This document shows, piece by piece, positions 26,480 through 34,081 of a stretch of DNA of 64,000 bases; positions within the stretch are counted from its first letter, which is position 1, and each line of letters opens with the position of its first letter. The stretch lies in the NCBI GenBank assembly GCA_024636975.1, contig JAGXGA010000033.1, forward strand, positions 23,871-87,870. Direction: 5' to 3'. Below the pieces are notes generated by a model. It was not told where the DNA came from and made no database searches. It saw only the letters and a program-made list of their open reading frames with translations. The DNA is from Mariniphaga sp. (GTDB lineage: Bacteria > Bacteroidota > Bacteroidia > Bacteroidales > Prolixibacteraceae). Both the position numbers and the translations under genes were made by a program.

Positions 26480-26775
26480 CACAGATTATCAATAAGAAAA
26501 CACTCTCTGCGACGGTAATTATGCATCACTAAATTCCCTTTTTAAGAAATATATTTCATCTGAGATGGAATTATTCTGAATTTAATTCATAATCTGAACA
26601 GTCCAGATCAAGCCTTCAGCTCTCACTAAAATCCTTAATAATCATTCCCATTTAACGAATGTTGTGATGTATGTACTTGTGTTAAATGATGTTATCAATC
26701 TTTAAAATCCTGATTTTCTCAAATAATGGAATGAGAATTGTTTTTAAGGGATTAATAAAGGAGAGAGAGAAAACA

Positions 26776-27327
26776 ATGAAACATGTTATAAAACATTTAT
26801 TAATTGCAATTGTTATTGTATTAAGTACCAGTGGTGTAGTTGGCCAAACAACTGAGCATGCTTCTAAGTTAAACCGTAAAGAAAAGAGAGCTGTAGAAAG
26901 GGAACGTCTTTACCAATCAAACAAACAGATGCTGGAAAACAGGAGTTTTGTCGTTGAGACAGATTATCTCCAAAACCATTATGGAGTGCGGATTCCTGTA
27001 AATTCATCCATCAACTTTATAATGGTTGATGCCGGTGAAGCAGTTATACAGATTGGTTCAAATACGGGTATGGGTTATAACGGTGTGGGTGGTATTACCG
27101 CAAAGGGTAAAATCACTAACTGGGAACTTAAGGAAAACGAAAAGAAGAAAACATTTGACCTTTCGATGCATATTTTAACCAGCATCGGTATGTACGATGT
27201 GAATATGACAATTGGTAACTTTGGAGCAACAGCAAGAATATCAGGCATTCGTCGAGGAAACCTGATGTTTGACGGCGACATGGTTGCACTTGAAGAATCG
27301 GCCGTGTATGAAGGCCAATCGTTATAA
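26776..27327 (+). CDS. DUF4251 domain-containing exported protein
   Basis: A 183-residue protein with a Sec signal peptide (cleavage near VVGQ). It then has a charged helix (KLNRKEKRAVERERLY) and the beta-rich DUF4251 domain with FVVETDYL and the GVGGITAKGKI turn. I chose the ATG at 26776 because an AGGAG sequence lies about 15 bases upstream; the frame is open to 26686 but the added N-terminus is not signal-like. The function of this Bacteroidota family is unknown. A strong terminator follows. Confidence 0.9.
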   Translation: MKHVIKHLLIAIVIVLSTSGVVGQTTEHASKLNRKEKRAVERERLYQSNKQMLENRSFVVETDYLQNHYGVRIPVNSSINFIMVDAGEAVIQIGSNTGMGYNGVGGITAKGKITNWELKENEKKKTFDLSMHILTSIGMYDVNMTIGNFGATARISGIRRGNLMFDGDMVALEESAVYEGQSL

Positions 27328-27385
27328 AAATATTTAAAACATTAAGCATTCTTTAAATTGCTTAATTGATTGATTGATTGAAAAT

Positions 27386-27424
27386 CAGCGAAGGGGATGT
27401 TGATCCCTTTCGCTGTATTTTTTA
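27386..27424 (+). terminator. Rho-independent terminator of the DUF4251 gene
   Basis: cagcgaaggggat and atccctttcgctg form a 13-bp stem with one mismatch and a 4-base loop, followed by tatttttt. It lies about 60 bases after the stop codon. Confidence 0.93.
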
Positions 27425-27559
27425 TAGTAACCAGTTGATTGGCATACATGAAAAATTCTGATTATAATTAGCTGTTTATTGCCATTCTTGAGGCAGCTTA
27501 TCTTAAACACCTGTAAGAGTTTATTTATATGTTCTCCCGATGCTTTGTACCTACCAAAG

Positions 27560-27683
27560 CCTGACTAAACTCAATGTTAACTCAATACAAACTCAATATT
27601 AACTCAATGTAAATTCAATTTTAACTGAATTTACATTGAGTTAATATTGAATTTACAATGACTCAACACTGAGTTTAATCAGG
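27560..27683. repeat. Palindromic element built of 11-nt units, copy 2
   Basis: Successive 11-nt units begin at 27568 (AACTCAATGTT, AACTCAATACA, AACTCAATATT, AACTCAATGTA), turn over near 27620 and return as the complementary type. The ends form an inverted repeat: cctgactaaactc (27560-27572) with gagtttaatcagg (27671-27683), 12 of 13 complementary. Copy 1 at 5921-6033 shares the left end and the central part but is 11 bases shorter, as if one unit of the right arm had been lost or gained. Confidence 0.88.
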
Positions 27684-27817
27684 AATTAACCAGTACTTAA
27701 ACGGATGTAGCAGGAGCCATTATATAATTTATTTCGCAACTTTTGAAAAAATGAATATATTCCACGCAACCTTTGGTGAATTCTGATCATCTATAGGAAA
27801 AATGTAATTTAATTAAA

Positions 27818-28237
27818 ATGAAGATCAGAATACTTATTGCCGTTATAATGACCCTTTTCGTTTTTGTCGCCTGTGAAAAGGAAGAAGTTTTTATTGCAAC
27901 AGAGGATTCAGGAAATCTGACCGGCTACTGGGTAAATCAGCAATTTGCCGATACCCTTTTTACTTATGAAAAGTCGGACAATCTTGTTGATAATGAATAC
28001 GGATTTGCATTTCTGCCAGGTGGTAAATTTATTGAACGCAAGAATGCAGGTTGGTGTGGCACGCCTCCCATTTCTTATGCCGATTTTGAAGGGAGCTGGT
28101 CGTTGAATGATTCAATTTTCAATGTTACTGTCGGGTATTGGGGAGGAACTGCTACTTACCGGTGGCGGGTTGTTTCAGCTGATAATGGGCGTTTGATAAT
28201 TGATGTAGTTTCTGAAGATTATTCACAGGAAAATTAA
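27818..28237 (+). CDS. Small lipoprotein, lipocalin-like
   Basis: A 139-residue protein with a signal peptide ending in the lipobox VFVAC (Cys19). The body has GYWVNQQF, then FAFLPGGKFIER, FEGSWSLNDS and RWRVVSADNGRLII, the strand pattern of short lipocalin-like Bacteroidota lipoproteins. Ligand unknown. It lies 16 bases before the acetyltransferase gene and may be co-transcribed with it. Confidence 0.8.
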   Translation: MKIRILIAVIMTLFVFVACEKEEVFIATEDSGNLTGYWVNQQFADTLFTYEKSDNLVDNEYGFAFLPGGKFIERKNAGWCGTPPISYADFEGSWSLNDSIFNVTVGYWGGTATYRWRVVSADNGRLIIDVVSEDYSQEN

Positions 28238-28253
28238 GACATTTGCCCTTCTG

Positions 28254-29030
28254 ATGCAAATAGAGGTATTACGCAATAAAGACATATTGTTTGAATTCCT
28301 TCAGAAGGAGGCAGCTCTTCAGATATATCTTACCGGCGATCTCGACGATTTTTTCTGGCCTGATACCACCTGGTATGCCTTGAAAGAAGCGGGTGAAATA
28401 AAATCGGTGGCTTTGCTTTATGCAGGAATGACTCCGCCGACGCTTTTGTGTTTTCAAAATGAAGGAGCTGAATTTGCCGTTCATTTGTTGCATGAAATCA
28501 GATCGCTGCTGCCTCCCCGGTTTTATGCCCATTTGGGCGAAGGATTTATAGATGTGTTTGGCCGCAGTAACATCATTGAACATTACGGCCTGAATTATAA
28601 GATGGCGCTGAAAAAAAAAGTTGCAGACCCGGTTGTTCCCGGCATTAGGAGGCTGTTGCAAAATGATCTTAATGAAATTCTGAAGCTTTATGCGGAGGCA
28701 TACCCACACAACTGGTTTGACAACCGTATGCTGGAATCGGGAAAATATTTTGGTTATTTTTTGGAAGATAAACTGGTGGGTGTGGCAGGCATTCATGTAT
28801 ATTCTTCAAAATATAAAGTGGCAGCCCTGGGAAACATAACCACTCATAATGATTACAGGCACCGTAAAATTGGTTCAAATATTACTGCTGCCTTGTGTTA
28901 TGATTTGCAGAAAAATGTTGATATCATAGGACTGAATGTGCGATCCGATAACCATTATGCCATCAGGTTATATAAGAACCTGGGTTTTGATATTGAGGGC
29001 ACGTATGAAGAGTGCTTTTTAAAGAACTGA
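28254..29030 (+). CDS. GNAT-family N-acetyltransferase
   Basis: A 258-residue protein. The C-terminal half carries the GNAT fold: acetyl-CoA binding loop in DYRHRKIGSNITAAL (about residue 200) and a final GLNVRSDNHYAIRLYKNLGF motif (about 225-245). The N-terminal half has a weaker GNAT-like fold (YLTGDLDDFFW), giving the two-domain plan of some family members. It transfers an acetyl group to an amine; the substrate cannot be named. Cytoplasmic. Confidence 0.9.
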   Translation: MQIEVLRNKDILFEFLQKEAALQIYLTGDLDDFFWPDTTWYALKEAGEIKSVALLYAGMTPPTLLCFQNEGAEFAVHLLHEIRSLLPPRFYAHLGEGFIDVFGRSNIIEHYGLNYKMALKKKVADPVVPGIRRLLQNDLNEILKLYAEAYPHNWFDNRMLESGKYFGYFLEDKLVGVAGIHVYSSKYKVAALGNITTHNDYRHRKIGSNITAALCYDLQKNVDIIGLNVRSDNHYAIRLYKNLGFDIEGTYEECFLKN

Positions 29031-29058
29031 ATGGTAAGTATATGTTATAAGTAATCAG

Positions 29059-29083
29059 TGACTTAATTAGAATTATTAAGTCA
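29059..29083. repeat. Perfect 9-bp hairpin after the acetyltransferase gene
   Basis: tgacttaat (29059-29067) pairs with attaagtca (29075-29083) around a 7-base loop. No T-run directly follows, so its use as a terminator is doubtful. Confidence 0.4.
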
Positions 29084-29204
29084 TATGTTAAAGAATAATT
29101 ATAAAATTTTCAATAATTGGTAAACTTTCAATTGGTGAAATTGTTTTTTTTACAATTTGTTTTTGCAAATCATGATCAACTACAATTTGAATTAAATAGT
29201 ATAA

Positions 29205-29393
29205 ATGAAGCCCGAAATTTTGTTTTATGGCAATTTATATTCCTGTCCGACAGGAAAACGAAAACCTGATTGTCCTGTTATTTACTTTGAAAATCTCTCT
29301 TTTGAAGAAAAAGTAAACTGGTTCGATGGATTAGCTCCTGAAGAAAGAAAATCGGTCATGGATTATCACAAATTTTGTGTGGCAAAAAGGTAA
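29205..29393 (+). CDS. Small Cys-rich protein, paralogue of the 11619 gene
   Basis: A 62-residue protein. It has CPTGKRKPDC (C-x8-C), then 31 residues on, YHKFC; the same spacing as the 83-residue protein at 11619 (CPLEYALKGC and HHKSC). Both have an acidic helix before the His and end with basic residues. The shared ligand pattern suggests a zinc or cluster-binding fold. No known family is recognised. Start at ATG 29205. No signal peptide. Confidence 0.72.
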   Translation: MKPEILFYGNLYSCPTGKRKPDCPVIYFENLSFEEKVNWFDGLAPEERKSVMDYHKFCVAKR

Positions 29394-29485
29394 ATAGAAC
29401 TTTCCTTATTTGAAGAACCGAAAATGCCTTTTATTTTTTATTACCAGCTTACGAAACTAATTTATAAACTTTTACCGGCTGAAAG

Positions 29486-29535
29486 TTGTCTTAATTGAAA
29501 ATGCCTGAACTTCAGGCTTTATATACATAAGACAA
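29486..29535 (+). promoter_or_regulatory. Nested stem-loops in the leader of the DUF2254 gene
   Basis: ttgtctta (29486-29493) pairs with taagacaa (29528-29535), enclosing a GC-rich hairpin gcctgaacttcaggc (29503-29517). The outer stem ends 7 bases before the ATG at 29543, so it would cover the ribosome-binding region if formed. Confidence 0.4.
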
Positions 29536-29542
29536 ATAAAAT

Positions 29543-30859
29543 ATGAAGAAGCTCTTATTCATATGGAATGAACTGAAAGCCACTTTTTGGTTTATTCCTG
29601 TGCTAATAATAGTGGCAGCCTTAGGTTTTGCCTATGGGTTAATATATTTTGACAGCATTAATGATTTTGATCCCGGGGAAGTAGGGATTTATCTATTTGC
29701 AGGAAGCCCCGATTCGGCCCGCAGTGTCCTTTCTGTAATTTCAGGAGCTATGATTGGTGTGGCGGGAACCGTTTTTTCCATCACTCTGGTTGCTTTAAGT
29801 CTTGCATCATCGCAATTGGGACCCAGGCTGTTAAAGAACTTTATGTACGAAAAGATTAACCAGGTAGTATTAGGCGCCTATATTTCCACATTTTTATACT
29901 GCCTGGTAGTTATTAATTCAATCAGGGGAAATGATGATTTTACTTTCGTTCCTTTTTTTTCCGTATTGTTTGCACTTGTTGTTTCTGTCGCAAATATTGT
30001 TCTTTTAATTATTTTTATACACCACATTTCAATGAGCATTCAGGCAGACCATGTGATCTCAACAATATCCGAGTCGCTTTCGGGCAGTGTGCGTAACCTT
30101 TTCCCGAATCAATTGGGGCATGAGAGTGAGGAAGTGAATAAAGAGGAAGATGAAACATTATTAAAATCGAAGTATGCTTACCGGTATACCATTGAAGTTT
30201 TTAAGGGTGGCTATCTTCAATATCTTGATGGCGAGGCATTTCTTAAATATGCAGTTAAGAATAAGTCATTGATTGAGCTGTATTACCGGCCAGGCAACTA
30301 TCTTGTGAAAGGTCTGGAATTGGGTACCATTTATTCTGATGTTAAGTTGGAGGAGGATGAAATTGATTGGTGCAGGAAGTACTATGTTACCGGCAGGATA
30401 AGAACTCCACACCAGGATACTGAATATTCCATTCATCAGATGGTTGAAATTGCCTGCAGGGCACTCTCTCCTGGTGTTAATGATCCATACACTGCTATAG
30501 CCTGCATCGATAATCTCACTTCTACAATTTGCTATCTTTCCAGGGTGAATTTTCCTTCACGGTATCGTTATGATGATGAAGATACGCTGAGGTTGATAAC
30601 TAAAGTCCTTACTTATGAGGGGGTATTCGATGCCTCATTCAACCAGATCAGGCAATATGGCCATTCGGTTCCGGCGGTAGCTGTAAGATTAATGGATGCA
30701 TTTATCGTTATCGATAAATTTGCAAATAAAAAGCAACAAAAAGAAGTCATTAAGAAACATGCAAACATGGTATTAAAAATGGCGGAGAAAACTTTTGAAG
30801 AACAGAATGATCTTTTGGATCTAAAGGAAAGAAGCAAACTGTTACCGGAAATAAATTAA
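29543..30859 (+). CDS. DUF2254 membrane protein
   Basis: A 438-residue protein with four membrane segments in the first half (about 15-35, 65-95, 108-125, 135-160). The middle has ARSVLSVISGAMIGVAGTVFSIT and SSQLGPRLL, the signature of the DUF2254 family. A soluble C-terminal part follows with the ALSPGVNDPYTA motif. The family's role is not established; a channel-like function is sometimes suggested. Confidence 0.9.
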   Translation: MKKLLFIWNELKATFWFIPVLIIVAALGFAYGLIYFDSINDFDPGEVGIYLFAGSPDSARSVLSVISGAMIGVAGTVFSITLVALSLASSQLGPRLLKNFMYEKINQVVLGAYISTFLYCLVVINSIRGNDDFTFVPFFSVLFALVVSVANIVLLIIFIHHISMSIQADHVISTISESLSGSVRNLFPNQLGHESEEVNKEEDETLLKSKYAYRYTIEVFKGGYLQYLDGEAFLKYAVKNKSLIELYYRPGNYLVKGLELGTIYSDVKLEEDEIDWCRKYYVTGRIRTPHQDTEYSIHQMVEIACRALSPGVNDPYTAIACIDNLTSTICYLSRVNFPSRYRYDDEDTLRLITKVLTYEGVFDASFNQIRQYGHSVPAVAVRLMDAFIVIDKFANKKQQKEVIKKHANMVLKMAEKTFEEQNDLLDLKERSKLLPEIN

Positions 30860-30914
30860 CAGGGAAATCAAATATTATCTCTGTATTTTTCAGTAAGCGG
30901 AGTATTCTTTTCAG

Positions 30915-32594
30915 TTAGTCTTTTGGCAGCTTTTCATCAGGAAAACGATCTCTGTACTCCTGCCAAAAACTCTTCACTTCATTCTTCATCTCTTTCGACA
31001 GGGTAAGGATTCCTATCAAGTTGGGAATGGTCATCAGTGCGATTGTAATCCCCGACAAGGTCCATATAATGGTGGTATCGGTAAATGAAGCCAGGAAAAA
31101 ACCCAGCACATAAACAATATGATAATAAATTACCTTGTCCGATCCGAAGAGATAAGTGATTGCCCGGTCGCCATAATACGACCAGCTGATGGCAGTTGAG
31201 AAGGCAAACAGCAGCAGTCCGATTGCAACAATGTAACTGCCATAACTGCCAAACCAGCTTCGGGTAAAGGCTATTGTGGTTAGAGGAGCGCTGTGCAGCA
31301 ATGATTCCCCCGTAAGGGTTAACCCCGGCTGGCTCACCAGTCTTCCTGAATTAAACACTATACTGCCTGTATGAGGTTGATTGTTCACATATACAATAAC
31401 GTTTTCAGCTACCGATCGTGCATGCAGGAGGGTAACCTTTCCCTGGATTTTTCCATCCACAACTTTGAGGCTTCCGGAATACAACGGGAGGTTTGATTCA
31501 CCTGCAAGAAATTCAAATAACTGTTTTTGATGGGCAGGATTATTATCTGAATAATTTCCTTCAAGAGCAGTTAAATCGGTTTCCTGGAACTGGTTCGGAA
31601 GTTTTTCGTTCCACACCCCCGATGATAAAAGCACCAGACCGGTAAGGGTACAAATGATAATGGTATCGATAAACGGCTCAAGCAGGGCAACCAACCCTTC
31701 TGAAACCGGTTCATGCGCACGCGCTGCAGCATGGGCAATCGGAGCTGAACCCTGCCCGGCCTCGTTGGAAAATAAACCTCGGTTGACCCCCCGGTTAAAG
31801 GCAAAGGCAATACTGCCTCCCAGGAATCCTCCAACAGCTGCTGTACCTGTAAATACATCAACTATAATTGCTTCAAGCGAGGGCAGGATGTTTTCATAAT
31901 TGTAGGCTATAACAGCTACTGCACCAAGGAAATAAATAACAGCCATTATTGGCACCAGGCGGGAAGTAACTTTTGCAATGCGTTTAATGCCTCCTATTAT
32001 TACGAACCCAAGTATAACCGACAGGATAGCTCCGGTTAACATGTGGTTGATGCCGAATGTCTCGAAGAGTGAATTGGAAATGCTGTTTATCTGTGGCAGG
32101 TTACCTGTACCAAATGATGACAACACTGTTGCAACGGCAAATATTACGGCAAGCCATTTCAGGTTCAGCCGGTTTTTCATATAATACATGGGGCCTCCGG
32201 CAATGGTCCCATCGGCAGCGGTTTCACGGTATTTATGCGAAAGGGTAACTTCTACGAATTTTGTTGTCATACCAACAGCAGCCGTAACAAGCATCCAAAA
32301 CAATGCAGCAGGGCCTCCCAGGTGAATTGCCAAGGCAACGCCGGCTATGTTTCCGGTTCCTACAGTGCCCGAAAGTGCTGTAGTAAGGGCCTGGAAATGG
32401 GAAGTATCTCCCTGGTCGCCCTGGCGGTCGAATTTGCCGCGCATTATACGCACAGAATGCTTTAGATAACGAAACTGTGGAAACTTAAGGTAGACTGTAA
32501 AAAATAGTCCGGTACCCAAAAGTAGAAAAACGAACCATTGCGATCCGCCGATATAACTGTCGATGAGGGATAGAAATTGGTTCAGTTCATTCAT
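30915..32594 (-). CDS. Sodium:alanine symporter family (AGCS) protein with an inserted extra domain
   Basis: A 559-residue transporter with the AGCS signatures [14 protein letters not shown] (about residue 73), GGPMYYMK and [15 protein letters not shown] (about 270). It moves alanine or glycine with sodium. Normal members have about 450-480 residues; here an extra stretch of about 110 residues (about 330-440) lies between two late membrane segments. It reads as hydrophilic and beta-rich ([15 protein letters not shown] and IVFNSGRLV). This insertion would sit on one membrane face. Confidence 0.93.
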   Translation of the reverse strand: MNELNQFLSLIDSYIGGSQWFVFLLLGTGLFFTVYLKFPQFRYLKHSVRIMRGKFDRQGDQGDTSHFQALTTALSGTVGTGNIAGVALAIHLGGPAALFWMLVTAAVGMTTKFVEVTLSHKYRETAADGTIAGGPMYYMKNRLNLKWLAVIFAVATVLSSFGTGNLPQINSISNSLFETFGINHMLTGAILSVILGFVIIGGIKRIAKVTSRLVPIMAVIYFLGAVAVIAYNYENILPSLEAIIVDVFTGTAAVGGFLGGSIAFAFNRGVNRGLFSNEAGQGSAPIAHAAARAHEPVSEGLVALLEPFIDTIIICTLTGLVLLSSGVWNEKLPNQFQETDLTALEGNYSDNNPAHQKQLFEFLAGESNLPLYSGSLKVVDGKIQGKVTLLHARSVAENVIVYVNNQPHTGSIVFNSGRLVSQPGLTLTGESLLHSAPLTTIAFTRSWFGSYGSYIVAIGLLLFAFSTAISWSYYGDRAITYLFGSDKVIYYHIVYVLGFFLASFTDTTIIWTLSGITIALMTIPNLIGILTLSKEMKNEVKSFWQEYRDRFPDEKLPKD

Positions 32595-32664
32595 TTTTTA
32601 AAATTTCAGCTAAAAATAGTAATCTATTTCATAAATTAGCAACATAATTTTTAAAACAGAAAAC

Positions 32665-32916
32665 ATGTTGCCCAGATTTTTATTAGCCGACAACTCGCTG
32701 GAGACACCCGAAACCATTTTTGTGGTGCATAATGAAAAACCGCGTTTTATTATTGAAGCCGACATCGACGATTTTGAAAACAATCAGGAAATACACTGGA
32801 TTGATGATGAGCCTGGTGATGAGAACATGATAGCACAACTTGTGCAGGAAGCTGAAGAGTTTCTGGAAAAAGAGTTTGAGAATGAAGAGTTCCTGGATGC
32901 AGATGAAGAAGAATAA
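32665..32916 (+). CDS. Small acidic cytoplasmic protein preceding pspC
   Basis: An 83-residue protein with MLPRFLLADNS, then a strand-rich middle and a strongly acidic C-terminal helix (EEFLEKEFENEEFLDADEEE). It lies 2 bases before the PspC-domain gene, so the two are co-translated. The family appears conserved in Bacteroidota as far as I recall but has no function assigned. Confidence 0.8.
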   Translation: MLPRFLLADNSLETPETIFVVHNEKPRFIIEADIDDFENNQEIHWIDDEPGDENMIAQLVQEAEEFLEKEFENEEFLDADEEE

Positions 32917-32918
32917 AA

Positions 32919-33131
32919 ATGGAAAAAAGCAGTAAATCAAAAAAACTCTACCGTTCGCAGGACAGAATACTTGGTGGAGTACTGGCAGGATTTGCCGAAT
33001 ACATTTATGCCGATAAAACCATTGTGAGGCTAATTTATGCCGTTGTCTCAATTCTTTCGGCTGGTTTTCCGGGGTTGCTGGTTTATATTATTGCATGGAT
33101 TGTTATTCCACCGAAGCCGTTGCAATTCTGA
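32919..33131 (+). CDS. PspC domain-containing protein
   Basis: A 70-residue protein that is essentially one PspC domain: LYRSQDRILGGVLAGFAEY, then a hydrophobic segment ending IAWIVIPPKP. PspC proteins are small membrane proteins connected with envelope stress. It follows the 83-residue acidic gene after 2 bases. Confidence 0.9.
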   Translation: MEKSSKSKKLYRSQDRILGGVLAGFAEYIYADKTIVRLIYAVVSILSAGFPGLLVYIIAWIVIPPKPLQF

Positions 33132-33145
33132 TTTAACCAGAAACA

Positions 33146-34078
33146 TTATCCGGGTTTGCCGGTATTCGTTTCCGGAGCAACTTTTTTCTTTTTTCTGACC
33201 ACCAGGTAAGCACCAGTAATTACCAGTGAGGCTCCAAGTATGGTTATAAGGGAAAACCGTTCATGTGTAATCCAATCTACTTCCAGGTAGGTTAAAACTC
33301 CCATTGTGGTAAAAGTAATAATGGGATTAAGGAATATAATAACGCTTACCCTGCTGGCTTCAATAAATCGTAATGCCTGGGCCAGGCAACTGTACGCAAT
33401 GAGCGTATTCGCCCCTAAAAAGAATAGGAGAAGCCACCAGCTCCAGTGTAACTGAAACACTGGGGCAAGTTCAATAAAAGGCAGATAAATTAAAGCAGGA
33501 AATCCAAACAGAAAAAGATTCAGCATGGGTGCCGGGTACCGTCTGACCAGAATTTTTTGCATGACAGCGTAGAGTGTCCATGCAAGTGCCCCGCTGAGGG
33601 TAAACAACACGCCAATATTGTACTGGTTTTTACCTTCGAAAAAAGCCATTAACTGATCGCTATAAAAGAAACCAAAACCAAAAAGGGCAGTAAAGAAACC
33701 GGCCATCTGAAGCCGGGTGAGCCGTTCCTTAAAAATAAGAAATCCTGCAAGTGCCAGCATTAGTGGGCCAAACTGAATGAATAGCTGTGCATTGCTTGGC
33801 GTAGTATAATGAATACCCAACATGAATCCCAGATAGTTCCATGAGATTCCAATTGCGGCAATCAGGAGCAATAGGGGAGGCTTAATCAGAATTTTTAGCG
33901 TAGACGGCTTATGGTAAATTTGCCATCCGGCCAAAAGTATGAATGCTATAAAAAAACGAAACCAGACAATAGTTTTTGGATCAACTTCTCTTACAGCCAC
34001 TTTCAGGGCAATTGCAAGGAACCCCCAGAAGAATGCTGTTACAGCAGCATATATAACTCCTTTTGTCTGGTCCGGCAT
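33146..34078 (-). CDS. EamA/DMT-family transporter
   Basis: A 310-residue protein with ten membrane segments in two EamA repeats (about 5-140 and 150-295). Features include AFFWGFLAI at the N-terminus, PLMLALAGFLIFKERLTRLQ closing the first repeat, and FLNPIITF in the second. It exports or imports a small metabolite; the substrate cannot be read. It starts 3 bases after the pheT stop, on the same strand. Confidence 0.9.
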   Translation of the reverse strand: MPDQTKGVIYAAVTAFFWGFLAIALKVAVREVDPKTIVWFRFFIAFILLAGWQIYHKPSTLKILIKPPLLLLIAAIGISWNYLGFMLGIHYTTPSNAQLFIQFGPLMLALAGFLIFKERLTRLQMAGFFTALFGFGFFYSDQLMAFFEGKNQYNIGVLFTLSGALAWTLYAVMQKILVRRYPAPMLNLFLFGFPALIYLPFIELAPVFQLHWSWWLLLFFLGANTLIAYSCLAQALRFIEASRVSVIIFLNPIITFTTMGVLTYLEVDWITHERFSLITILGASLVITGAYLVVRKKKKVAPETNTGKPG

Positions 34079-34081
34079 TTT

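Larger units (their letters stand above)
27328..27817. other. Intergenic region of 490 bases
   Basis: It contains the terminator at 27386 and the second palindromic 11-nt-unit element at 27560-27683. The remaining sequence shows no gene. Confidence 0.7.

Noticed and set aside
28269..28796. A 175-residue frame antisense to the GNAT gene
   Set aside because: The sense frame has clear GNAT motifs; the antisense one has no recognisable features.
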